From Methanocella_A sp035319305 (GTDB taxonomy: Archaea > Halobacteriota > Methanocellia > Methanocellales > Methanocellaceae), in NCBI GenBank assembly GCA_035319305.1, contig DATHCY010000122.1, forward strand, positions 1 to 28,255: a stretch of 28,255 nt of DNA. The letters are read 5' to 3'. Each line of letters starts with the position of its first letter. Position 1 is the stretch's first letter. Shown one piece after another: positions 21,976 through 28,255 of the stretch. A model generated the notes under the pieces. The model was not told the DNA's origin and did not search any database. It worked only from the letters and a program-made list of their open reading frames with translations. Made by a program: the position numbers and the translations under genes.

Positions 21976-22779
21976 GTGGCGTTCGAAGTCTTTATCCGGA
22001 CGGTCAAAGACAAATGGCTGGGCGCGACGTTGCTCGCGGTCATCCTATTCCTATATATCTTTTGGCTCGCGTCATTCTTCCCGGCGGTTAAGCCGATGAT
22101 GGGTTCATATGACCAGTTGCTCAGCAACCCTACCATGAAGGCGTTCTTGGGTGAGATGACGAGCATGAAGAGCTTTGCCGGGTTTATGACGGCCGAGGTC
22201 TTCAGCTACATGGGTATCGTGTTGGGGGCATACGTCGCGTTTCTCACCGCCTCGTTCGTTGCCGGCGAGATCGAGGGGAAGTCGAGCGAGCTGATGCTCG
22301 CGCTGCCGGTCAGCAGGGAATACGTGATCCTGTCACGGTTCGCCGCGGTGCTCCCAATCATAGCGGTCATCGTCATCGCTATGCTGCTCGCCATTCTCCT
22401 CGGCGCCCAGTACGTGGGGGAGAGCGTCGACGTAGCGCGGTTCGGTTATGGTATGTTATTCACCGCAGGGTTCATGCTTGCCGTGGGCGGGGGCTCGCTG
22501 CTGCTGTCGGCGGTTATGAGCAACGGTCGCAATGCCGCCTTCGCTTCGATAGGCATTTTGATGGCCATGTTCCTTGTAGAAAACATTGGCTCAATGGTTA
22601 CGAACATCGACTGGGCCCGGAAGCTCTCGTTGTTCCACTATGCGAGGGTTTCGGACTTCATCGCGAACCCTTCCGCTTCCATCGTCTGGTCGAACCTCGG
22701 CGTGCTGCTGCTAGTCACTGTGATCTTCCTGGGGCTGGCTGTCATTGCCTTTAAGCTGCGGGATATCCACATCACATGA
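21976..22779 (+). CDS. ABC-2 type permease, cassette 2
   Basis: A 267-aa six-helix permease related to both cassette 1 permeases (SFVAGEIEGKSSELMLALPVSREYVILSRF, LLLSAVMSNGRNAAFASIGILMAMF, KLSLFHYARV). The start is taken at GTG 21976, aligned with the sister N termini; GTG 21958 overlaps the ATPase end. Cassette 2 has only one permease, so it may form a homodimer or share a subunit with cassette 1. It is followed by a T-rich stretch that probably ends the transcript. Confidence 0.9.
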   Translation: MAFEVFIRTVKDKWLGATLLAVILFLYIFWLASFFPAVKPMMGSYDQLLSNPTMKAFLGEMTSMKSFAGFMTAEVFSYMGIVLGAYVAFLTASFVAGEIEGKSSELMLALPVSREYVILSRFAAVLPIIAVIVIAMLLAILLGAQYVGESVDVARFGYGMLFTAGFMLAVGGGSLLLSAVMSNGRNAAFASIGILMAMFLVENIGSMVTNIDWARKLSLFHYARVSDFIANPSASIVWSNLGVLLLVTVIFLGLAVIAFKLRDIHIT

Positions 22780-22783
22780 GTGC

Positions 22784-22812
22784 TGCTGAGCAAGCGGCTG
22801 TTTATTTTTTTT
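22784..22812 (+). terminator. Oligo-T terminator after ABC cassette 2
   Basis: A GC-rich stretch (GCTGCTGAGCAAGCGGC) followed by TTTATTTTTTTT (22801-22812), a typical archaeal oligo-T end, lies just after the permease stop at 22779. Confidence 0.6.
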
Positions 22813-22899
22813 GAAAATAATACTTTCAGGAAGCTCTTCTCCAAAACAGCTATATCCCTTCGACGGATAGTTTAACTTCCAGAAAGATGAGTGGGCACC

Positions 22900-24987
22900 A
22901 TGGCCAGTAGCGTTATCTCCAGCGTTGCAAAATGGAAGGAATTTCTGACCCGGTACTATAAAAACCCGATACAGCAGCTGGCAGTATCTGACGTCAAGAA
23001 TAAAGCTCTGACTATCGAGTATCCGAATCTCACCAAGTTCGATGTCCGCCTCGCAGAGGAATTGCTGAACAACCCAGACTTGGTGTTGTCTCATGCGGAG
23101 GATGCGCTTTCGCTGGTCGACCTGCCGGTCAAGAAACAGGTGTCGGCCAGGATCCGTGTGATCAAGTTCCCCCGCAAGACTCAGGTTCGTGACCTCCGTA
23201 GTAGCGATGTCAACAAGCTCATCTCCATTGAGGGCACTGTGAGAAAGATCACCGATGTCAGGCCCAGAATACTTGAGGCCGCCTTTGAGTGCGCACGGTG
23301 TAAGAACGTCACTTACATACCTCAGGAGGGCGCGGGCAAGTTCATCGAGCCATCCTACTGCCAGTGCAACGAGGAGAAAAAGGGCGTCTTCCGCCTGCTA
23401 TACAAGGAGTCCCGGTTCGAGGATTACCAGAGGATTAAGGTACAGGAGTCCCCCGAAAATCTCAAAGGCGGTGAGCAGCCCCAGACCCTTGACATCAATG
23501 TGAGCGATGATCTGGCGGGCTTGGTCACGCCGGGCGAGTTTATCACCATCACCGGCATCCTCCGGTCGTCACAGCGTATCAACAAAGAGGGCAAGACAGC
23601 GTATTTTGATATTTATGCAGACGGCGTTTCGATAGAGTTGGAGGAGCAGGAGTTCGACGAAGTGGAGATTACCCCGGAGGACGAGGAGGAGATCATGCGC
23701 CTTGCCAGCGATCCCCGTATCTATGAAAAAGTGATCAATTCCATCGCCCCGTCCATCTACGGCTACGATGAGGTCAAGGAGGCCGTTGCACACCAGCTCT
23801 TCTCTGGCGTGGTTAAAAACCTGCCCGACGGCACCCGCATCCGTGGGGATATCCATGTGCTGCTGGTCGGCGACCCGGGTATCGCCAAGTCGCAGATCCT
23901 CCGATATACGGTCAACTTGGCCCCACGGGGTGTCTACACGTCAGGCAAGAGCGCCTCCTCCGCCGGTCTGACCGCGGCGGCAGTGAAGGACGAGTTTGAT
24001 GGCCAGTGGACGCTGGAGGCCGGCGCGCTGGTGCTGGCGGATAAGGGCATTGCGGCTATCGACGAGATGGACAAGATGAAGAACGAGGATCGGTCGTCGT
24101 TACATGAAGGGATGGAGCAGCAAAGCATAAGTATAGCCAAGGCAGGAATACTGGCCACGTTAAAGTGCCGTTGCGCCATCCTGGGGGCCGCAAATCCGAA
24201 GCTGGGCCGCTTCGACCCCTACGAGGGCATTCCCGATCAGATTAATATGCCCCCGTCACTTATGAGCCGTTTCGATCTCATTTTCATATTGCAGGATAAG
24301 CCGGAAGAGAAGCGGGATATCAATATCGCCGGCCACATCCTGAAGTCCCACTATGCTGGCGAGTTGAATGAACACAGGAAGAACATCGTCACCAGTCCTG
24401 TAACGGAGGATCAGGTCATTAATGCCATGCGGTCCATTCAGCCGGAAATCGATGCGCGGATGCTCCGCAAGTATGTCGCCTACTCGAAGCGCAAGGTCTT
24501 CCCCATCATGACCGGCGATGCCAGAGAGCAGATCATCAGCTTTTACCTGAACCTGCGCAAGCAGAGCGAAGGCGATAACACACCGATCGCTGTGACCGCG
24601 AGGCAGCTTGAAGGCTTGGTGCGGCTCGCGGAAGCCAGCGCCCGGATGCGTCTGAGCGATCAGGTGACGAGCGCCGATGTCGAGCGTACCATCCGCATCA
24701 CCATGACCAGCCTGAAGCAGGTGGGCATGGACAAGGATACAGGCAAGCTGGACATCGATATTTTAAACGTCGGTGTGGGAAAATCGCAGAGGGACCGGAT
24801 CAAAAGCATCAAACATATGTTGGAAGAGCTGATGAAAGATTATCCGGAAGGAGTTCCGATCGAAATTTTCATGGATAAGGCGGCAGAAAATGGTTTGGAT
24901 AAAACAAAAGTTGAAAAAGAACTGAAAACAATGAGGACAGTGGGAGAGCTCTTCGAGCCGAAGAACGGTCTTATTAAGCTGTCATGA
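22900..24987 (+). CDS. mcm: Replicative DNA helicase MCM
   Basis: A 695-aa MCM, the hexameric 3'-5' replicative helicase. The N-terminal domain (1-250) includes an OB fold with a zinc site (Cys131, Cys134, Cys154, Cys156). The AAA+ domain has Walker A GDPGIAKSQ (324-332), Walker B AAIDEMD (385-391), sensor 1 GAANPK (about 430) and arginine finger SRFD (Arg457). A C-terminal winged helix (about 625-695) closes the chain. ATG 22900 is preferred to GTG 22891; TATATC at 22851-22856 predicts a leader of about 20 nt. The last 200 bp are markedly more AT-rich than the rest. It is 16 nt upstream of aIF2-beta in the same operon. Confidence 0.97.
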   Translation: MASSVISSVAKWKEFLTRYYKNPIQQLAVSDVKNKALTIEYPNLTKFDVRLAEELLNNPDLVLSHAEDALSLVDLPVKKQVSARIRVIKFPRKTQVRDLRSSDVNKLISIEGTVRKITDVRPRILEAAFECARCKNVTYIPQEGAGKFIEPSYCQCNEEKKGVFRLLYKESRFEDYQRIKVQESPENLKGGEQPQTLDINVSDDLAGLVTPGEFITITGILRSSQRINKEGKTAYFDIYADGVSIELEEQEFDEVEITPEDEEEIMRLASDPRIYEKVINSIAPSIYGYDEVKEAVAHQLFSGVVKNLPDGTRIRGDIHVLLVGDPGIAKSQILRYTVNLAPRGVYTSGKSASSAGLTAAAVKDEFDGQWTLEAGALVLADKGIAAIDEMDKMKNEDRSSLHEGMEQQSISIAKAGILATLKCRCAILGAANPKLGRFDPYEGIPDQINMPPSLMSRFDLIFILQDKPEEKRDINIAGHILKSHYAGELNEHRKNIVTSPVTEDQVINAMRSIQPEIDARMLRKYVAYSKRKVFPIMTGDAREQIISFYLNLRKQSEGDNTPIAVTARQLEGLVRLAEASARMRLSDQVTSADVERTIRITMTSLKQVGMDKDTGKLDIDILNVGVGKSQRDRIKSIKHMLEELMKDYPEGVPIEIFMDKAAENGLDKTKVEKELKTMRTVGELFEPKNGLIKLS

Positions 24988-25003
24988 ACTGAGGAGGGCG
25001 TTG

Positions 25004-25414
25004 ATGATGGACTATAATTCACTGTTGAACCGGGGTAAGGCTGATTTGCAGGGAACTAGCGAGATTAAGGGCCGGTTTGAGGTGCCAGTGGCGAGGGTTC
25101 GCGGGGAGGGCAAGAAGACGCTCATCGTGAATTTCGATGATATTTGCGATCGATTGAACAGGGATCCGAACCTGGTTGCAAAATATCTGCTCCGGGAAAT
25201 CGGTACCGCGGGTTCCCGCGATGATGGCAGAATGGTTCTGACTGGCGTCTTCCAGGCCGGCCAGATCGATACCGTAATTAGGCAGTTCGCGGACGCATAT
25301 GTCATATGCAATGTTTGTCATCTTCCTGATACGAAACTGGTAAAGGAGAAGCGAACTATCCAATTCGTTTGCGAAGCATGCGGCGCGAGATATACCGTGA
25401 AGGCCATCAGGTAG
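25004..25414 (+). CDS. Translation initiation factor aIF2 subunit beta
   Basis: A 136-aa beta subunit of the heterotrimer that brings initiator Met-tRNA to the ribosome. The N-terminal helix (YNSLLNRGKADL) that contacts the gamma subunit, the central alpha/beta domain (RFEVPVARVRGEGKKTLIVNFDDICDRLNRDP, then KYLLREIGTAGSRDDGRMVLTGVF) and the C-terminal zinc ribbon (CNVC...CEAC) are all present. GGAGG lies 6 nt before ATG 25004; TTG 25001 and ATG 25007 are alternatives. It follows mcm closely and precedes the DUF424 gene, a common archaeal gene order. Confidence 0.96.
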   Translation: MMDYNSLLNRGKADLQGTSEIKGRFEVPVARVRGEGKKTLIVNFDDICDRLNRDPNLVAKYLLREIGTAGSRDDGRMVLTGVFQAGQIDTVIRQFADAYVICNVCHLPDTKLVKEKRTIQFVCEACGARYTVKAIR

Positions 25415-25425
25415 GTGTGGTAGAG

Positions 25426-25719
25426 ATGTACCTGAAGGTTTACCGGATCGACGATGAAGTCCTGGTGGCTGTCTGTGACGAGAAATACATAGGAAAAGAG
25501 TTCTCGGATGGGCATGCGCAGCTTAATGTCAGCGAAAAATTCTATGGGCATGCGCATGCCACATGCGAGGAGGTTAGATCGGCGCTTCAGGAGGCGACCA
25601 TCGCCAACCTGGTAGGGGAAGAGAGCGTCTCCTGCGCGGTCAGCGCTGGCGTCATCGACGTAAGCTGTGTCATGTATATCGCCGATGTGCCTCATGCCCA
25701 GATGATATGCATGATGTAA
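25426..25719 (+). CDS. DUF424 family protein
   Basis: A 97-aa conserved archaeal protein. The pattern MYLKVYRIDDEVLVAVCDEKYIGKEF, VSEKFYG, EATIANLVGEESVSCAVSAGVID and the C-terminal IADVPHAQ is DUF424 (COG2412). The function is not established, but its steady position next to aIF2-beta suggests a role in translation or tRNA/rRNA handling. ATG 25426 is used; the longer frame from 25369 overlaps the zinc-ribbon end of aIF2-beta and is not conserved in form. It is the third gene of the mcm operon. Confidence 0.9.
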   Translation: MYLKVYRIDDEVLVAVCDEKYIGKEFSDGHAQLNVSEKFYGHAHATCEEVRSALQEATIANLVGEESVSCAVSAGVIDVSCVMYIADVPHAQMICMM

Positions 25720-25728
25720 CGCTAATAC

Positions 25729-25777
25729 ATATATTTAAATATATAATAATACCATATCATATACAATAGTGTATTGT
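25729..25777. promoter_or_regulatory. AT-rich palindromes after the mcm operon
   Basis: A perfect 16-bp palindrome built from ATATATTT and its complement (25729-25744) is followed by ACAATA-GTG-TATTGT (25763-25777). They lie between the DUF424 stop and the Lrp gene. They could be part of the Lrp promoter, further operator sites, or an AT-rich transcription end. Confidence 0.4.
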
Positions 25778-25834
25778 GCCATATACCGTCGATATGCAAC
25801 GGATGGCTTCATAAAACCAGAACATTGTAATGTG

Positions 25835-25862
25835 ATGAATGTAATCGATTACATTCATAAAT
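25835..25862 (+). promoter_or_regulatory. 24-bp perfect palindrome over the Lrp/AsnC promoter
   Basis: ATGAATGTAATC (25835-25846) is followed directly by its exact reverse complement (25847-25858), 24 bp with no spacer. It runs into ATAAATA (25856-25862), the best TATA box for the downstream Lrp gene. A smaller related dyad, ACATT-GT-AATGT (25822-25833), lies just before it. Lrp/AsnC proteins bind such dyads and often repress their own genes, so this is the likely autoregulatory site. Confidence 0.65.
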
Positions 25863-25943
25863 ACATAGTAAATGGCCGATCGGCCTCAAGGGTTGCAATA
25901 GCACTCACCCTAATATTATTATGTAAAGGCGGTGCTTCGTACA

Positions 25944-26522
25944 ATGGAGATCGACAGACTAAACAAGCGAATATTGCAGTTGCTCCAGCGCGACGGCAGG
26001 ATAACCTATAAGGACATAACTAAAGAGATGGATCGAGCGGAGTCGACCGTCCGGGAACGGATCAGCTTTATGGAAGAGCAGGGCATCATCGAGGGCTACA
26101 CTGCCATCATCAATAAGCCCCGAGTCGGCCTCAACTGCAGCGCTATCGTCTACACCCGAGTTCAGCCAACCCAGTTCGACGATATCTCGAATAAACTCAA
26201 GCTGGTCAATGGTGTGCTACAGATCTATCACACCAGCGGCGAAAAGAACATGACGTTTTTTATCACAGCGACGGACTACGACGAACTGAACCGCATCATC
26301 AAGAATAAGATCACCACCCTGGGCATCACCGAAATGGACATCTCGATCATCATGAAGGCCACTCGGGAGATCGCCGAGGTCAACATACTGAGCGTGGACG
26401 AAAAGGAAGCCATTATGCAGGCTCGCAAGAAGAGGGAGGTGGCCCCAGCTCCTGCACAGCTCAAGACGAGCGGGATGAAGATGGGTGAGGCGCTGGGCGT
26501 GATATACAGCCACTACAAGTGA
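25944..26522 (+). CDS. Lrp/AsnC-family transcriptional regulator
   Basis: A 192-aa regulator. The N-terminal helix-turn-helix (residues about 1-60, IDRLNKRILQLLQRDGRITYKDITKEMDRAESTVRERI) leads into a RAM/ligand-binding domain (about 65-145, NCSAIVYTRVQPTQFDDI, VNGVLQIYHTSGEKNMTFFITATD). A C-terminal extension of about 40 residues (KKREVAPAPAQLKTSGMKMGEALG) goes beyond the usual length of about 150 aa. ATG 25944 (MEIDRLNKRI) is chosen over GTG 25932. The family senses amino acids or other small metabolites as octamers; the effector is unknown here. It is monocistronic, with a perfect palindrome over its promoter. Confidence 0.92.
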   Translation: MEIDRLNKRILQLLQRDGRITYKDITKEMDRAESTVRERISFMEEQGIIEGYTAIINKPRVGLNCSAIVYTRVQPTQFDDISNKLKLVNGVLQIYHTSGEKNMTFFITATDYDELNRIIKNKITTLGITEMDISIIMKATREIAEVNILSVDEKEAIMQARKKREVAPAPAQLKTSGMKMGEALGVIYSHYK

Positions 26523-26958
26523 ACAGCTCTATTGGACAGGCAATCGTTGTCCCAGGATCAGCGATTTACCTGACATCCATCTTTTTTACGATCTTATGGC
26601 CGTTGAGCAGAGAAGGCCCGCTCATTTAGGTGTGGTGAATCCGCCCCTCAAAATCTCTTGTAGCAAATCATTTAGGCTCGTGTACCAGTATCATATACGA
26701 TCCTACCAGCTATTGCGTACTTGCGTCCGTCCCCAGCGCATACCATAGGAGCCTTAGACGTACAGAACCTATCGGTTGCTGCGTCGGTTGATGGTGCTGG
26801 ACGTTGAGATGGTATCCCATTATCTCATGCCGCACAGAACACATCGATTGCACGTAGACAGAGATGCATGCAACGAGAGTCTGACTGACACTCGAAGAAG
26901 GGCAATGGCATGATACAGCCAACCGTAAAACCCCTCAGGCTTTAACCGTGGGAGTATG
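26523..26958. other. 436-bp gene-free stretch before the PhnP-like gene
   Basis: Apart from the likely Lrp terminator and the IS-end-like hairpin at its right edge (26931-26961), I see no supportable gene. A plus-strand frame near 26780-26900 contains VDRDACNESL, faintly like the D-x-N-A-x-x-N motif near the end of TnpB, about 30 codons before the hairpin. It is too weak to call but fits an eroded IS200/IS605 element. Confidence 0.45.
26534..26588 (+). terminator. Possible terminator of the Lrp gene
   Basis: GGACA/TGTCC (26534-26552) lies just after the stop codon, and CTTTTTT follows at 26581-26587. The distance between stem and T-run is long, so the T-run alone may be the signal. Confidence 0.35.
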
Positions 26959-26961
26959 TCA
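26925..26961 (+). repeat. IS200/IS605 right-end-like hairpin, copy D
   Basis: The lead CCGTAAAA, imperfect arm CCCCTCAGG (26931-26939), loop with CTTTAA, arm CCGTGGG (26946-26952), then AGTATGTCAG. The right part closely follows copy B (CTTTAACCGTGGGAG is shared). It ends in the stop codon of the convergent PhnP-like gene (26959-26961), so that gene's end coincides with the element boundary. Confidence 0.5.
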
Positions 26962-27702
26962 GAGATCTACAACCAGTCCGTCATAGCCTAGCGGGTACTT
27001 CTTTATCGCCTCGTCATGAGGTGGATACAAATGAGCCAGGTGGGTCAATACGGTCCTTTTTGCGCCGACATTTTTTGCCAGTTCCGCAACATCGGCTGCG
27101 TTCATGTGCTTATCGATCACGATAGGTGGCGGCACGATCGCATCGGCGATCAGGAGGTCTGCATCCCTCATCAACTGCAAGCTTGCCTCAGGTATCTGCA
27201 GGTTGGTATCCCCTGTGTAGACCATGGTTTTTTCGCCGTGACGTACGCGCATTCCGGTCGCGATCACGATGGGAGGGTGGGTTACCTCAAACAGCGTAAA
27301 TTCCAGTTCGCCGATGGTAAAAGACTGATACAACCCGCAATCATGGCGCTCGAAGGTCATGAAGTGAAACTCGCCAAGGACATAGTCTAGGACCCTTCGC
27401 TCCCCATACACGGGCATGTTATTTTTTACCCGCCAAAAATCCCCGAAGCCCCCTGCGTGGTCACGATGGGAGTGTGACCAGATTACTGCATCGATGTTTT
27501 CCACGCCGAACTCTAACAGCTGCGACCTGAGGTCGGGGCCGGTCTCGATGAGCACGTTCAGCCGGCCATCGCTCAATAGCAGCCCAGGTCGGTAGCGCCG
27601 GCTTCTGCTCCCGGATTTCCTAGCGTCGAGGCAGGCCGGGCACTTGCAGCCAATCTTTGGGGTGCCTACCGCATCACCGGTGCCCAGGAACGTGATACGC
27701 AT
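26959..27702 (-). CDS. MBL-fold metallohydrolase, PhnP-like phosphodiesterase
   Basis: A 247-aa metallo-beta-lactamase-fold enzyme. HSHRDHAGG (77-85) is the HxHxDH metal motif, VTHPP and YTGDT provide further ligands, and HMNAADVAELA plus LTHLAHLYPPH close the site. The N-terminal GCKCPACLDAR gives the Cys trio seen in PhnP as an extra zinc site. PhnP hydrolyses cyclic phosphates such as ribose 1,2-cyclic phosphate; no phn genes are nearby, so the substrate here may differ. ATG 27702 (MRITFLGTGDAVGTP) is certain. The stop is shared with the edge of IS-end-like copy D. Confidence 0.93.
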   Translation of the reverse strand: MRITFLGTGDAVGTPKIGCKCPACLDARKSGSRSRRYRPGLLLSDGRLNVLIETGPDLRSQLLEFGVENIDAVIWSHSHRDHAGGFGDFWRVKNNMPVYGERRVLDYVLGEFHFMTFERHDCGLYQSFTIGELEFTLFEVTHPPIVIATGMRVRHGEKTMVYTGDTNLQIPEASLQLMRDADLLIADAIVPPPIVIDKHMNAADVAELAKNVGAKRTVLTHLAHLYPPHDEAIKKYPLGYDGLVVDL

Positions 27703-27773
27703 GGCAACAGTGTAAACCCGGAAAAGGCATTAACGTTTCGGACAAATAGATAAAATAAAGGATGATAGGCAGT

Positions 27774-28255
27774 TTAGCTGCTCTGCCCGTCGTTTAACCT
27801 CAGATTGATCCGCTCCTCAAACTGCTTGACCGCTCGGATCATGTCCTCCTGAGTCAGCTTCGTCCGATCTTCAGTCAGCGCGTTGAGGACCGCCTCCCGC
27901 ACGACCAGACGCAGATCTGACCCCGAGTAGTTCTCGGTCATTGACGCCAGCTGGGTCGTATCAAATTTGCCATCGATGGGCTCCAGTACCATATTAAAGA
28001 TCTTCTCGCGCATGTCGATATCGGGCAGCGGGAACATGACGATCTCGTCGAACCGCCGCCACGCGGCGTTGTCCAGCAGCTTGGGGTGGTTCGTGGCGCC
28101 GATCAGCAGGACGCCGTCGTTGACGAGGCTGATGTCATCGATGGCCTTCAGCAGCGTGTTCACGGCGCGCTTCAGCGCGGCGTGCTCGTCCGACGTCCGC
28201 GTCTTGGCGACGAAGTCGAACTCGTCGATGAACAGGATGCAGGGGCTCATCTTCT
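27774..28255 (-). CDS. AAA-family ATPase, C-terminal part, cut by right window edge
   Basis: The frame is open to the last base and the ATG at 28250 is internal, because the preceding codon continues a typical AAA stretch (K-MSPCILFIDEFDF). Visible parts are Walker B ILFIDEFD, sensor 1 LLIGATNHP, the arginine-finger region AAWRRFDEIVMFPLPD, and the lid domain with the ENYSGSDLRLVVREAV sensor-2-like block. The C terminus is polar (RINLRLNDGQSS). Walker A lies outside the window. It resembles Vps4/FtsH/CDC48-type AAA modules; which subfamily cannot be told from this part. Confidence 0.88.
   Translation of the reverse strand, partial: KMSPCILFIDEFDFVAKTRTSDEHAALKRAVNTLLKAIDDISLVNDGVLLIGATNHPKLLDNAAWRRFDEIVMFPLPDIDMREKIFNMVLEPIDGKFDTTQLASMTENYSGSDLRLVVREAVLNALTEDRTKLTQEDMIRAVKQFEERINLRLNDGQSS

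Noticed and set aside
25769..26011. 80-aa ORF between DUF424 and the Lrp gene
   Set aside because: It runs through the perfect palindrome and promoter and overlaps the Lrp start; composition does not look like protein.
1..28255. CRISPR array or tRNA/rRNA genes
   Set aside because: I saw no regularly spaced direct repeats and no T-loop or anticodon-arm pattern. A tRNAscan/Infernal run would settle the RNA part.

Overview
The window looks like a piece of a euryarchaeal methanogen chromosome, most probably from Methanocellales (Methanocella / Rice Cluster I type). This is inferred from protein content only. The evidence is an intact F420-dependent methylene-H4MPT dehydrogenase (mtd, CO2-reducing methanogenesis), archaeal information genes (MCM helicase, aIF2-beta, DUF424, Kae1 and Bud32 of KEOPS), TrmB, HxlR and Lrp/AsnC regulators, archaeal TATA boxes close to start codons, and a secreted protein with a PGF-CTERM-like tail. 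I found no tRNA, rRNA or CRISPR.

Layout, left to right. 1-465 is the C-terminal repeat of a SnoaL-like protein cut by the window edge. 466-1317 is mostly non-coding and carries two decayed IS200/IS605-type right-end hairpins; the second abuts surE (1318-2127) and supplies its ribosome binding site. A nitroreductase and a divergent HxlR regulator (2270-3361) share a promoter region with a dyad between two TATA boxes. 3476-7522 on the minus strand holds a small membrane protein, truA, two tandem PsiE-like membrane proteins and a MthK-like K+ channel with two RCK domains. mtd (7637-8464, minus) ends in a strong inverted-repeat terminator. A Tic20-like DUF4870 protein is followed by kae1 and bud32, which overlap by 4 nt in different frames.

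11014-13666 (minus) holds a PGF-CTERM-like surface protein, a PfkB-fold kinase homologue that lacks its catalytic Asp, and a TrmB regulator in an operon with it. The TrmB gene is divergent from two tandem alpha/beta hydrolases. Between them lie two 20-bp near-identical palindromes 60 bp apart that bracket a TATA box, and the 5' end of the first hydrolase gene is tandemly duplicated. An MFS exporter follows.

18292-22779 is a duplicated ABC-2 exporter locus (ATPase-permease-permease, then ATPase-permease). Both copies keep the same two-TATA promoter layout, a dyad between the TATA boxes, and a leader of about 100 nt with a possible leaderless short ORF. 22900-25719 is an apparent information-processing operon (mcm, aIF2-beta, DUF424). 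An Lrp/AsnC regulator follows, with a perfect 24-bp palindrome over its promoter. After another decayed IS-end region come a PhnP-like metallohydrolase and a partial AAA ATPase (minus).

The most interesting region is 11945-16605: a regulator, an active-site-deficient kinase homologue and a hydrolase pair joined by a clear two-operator promoter. The decayed IS605 ends now serving as gene-proximal elements and the paired ABC promoters are the next best leads.
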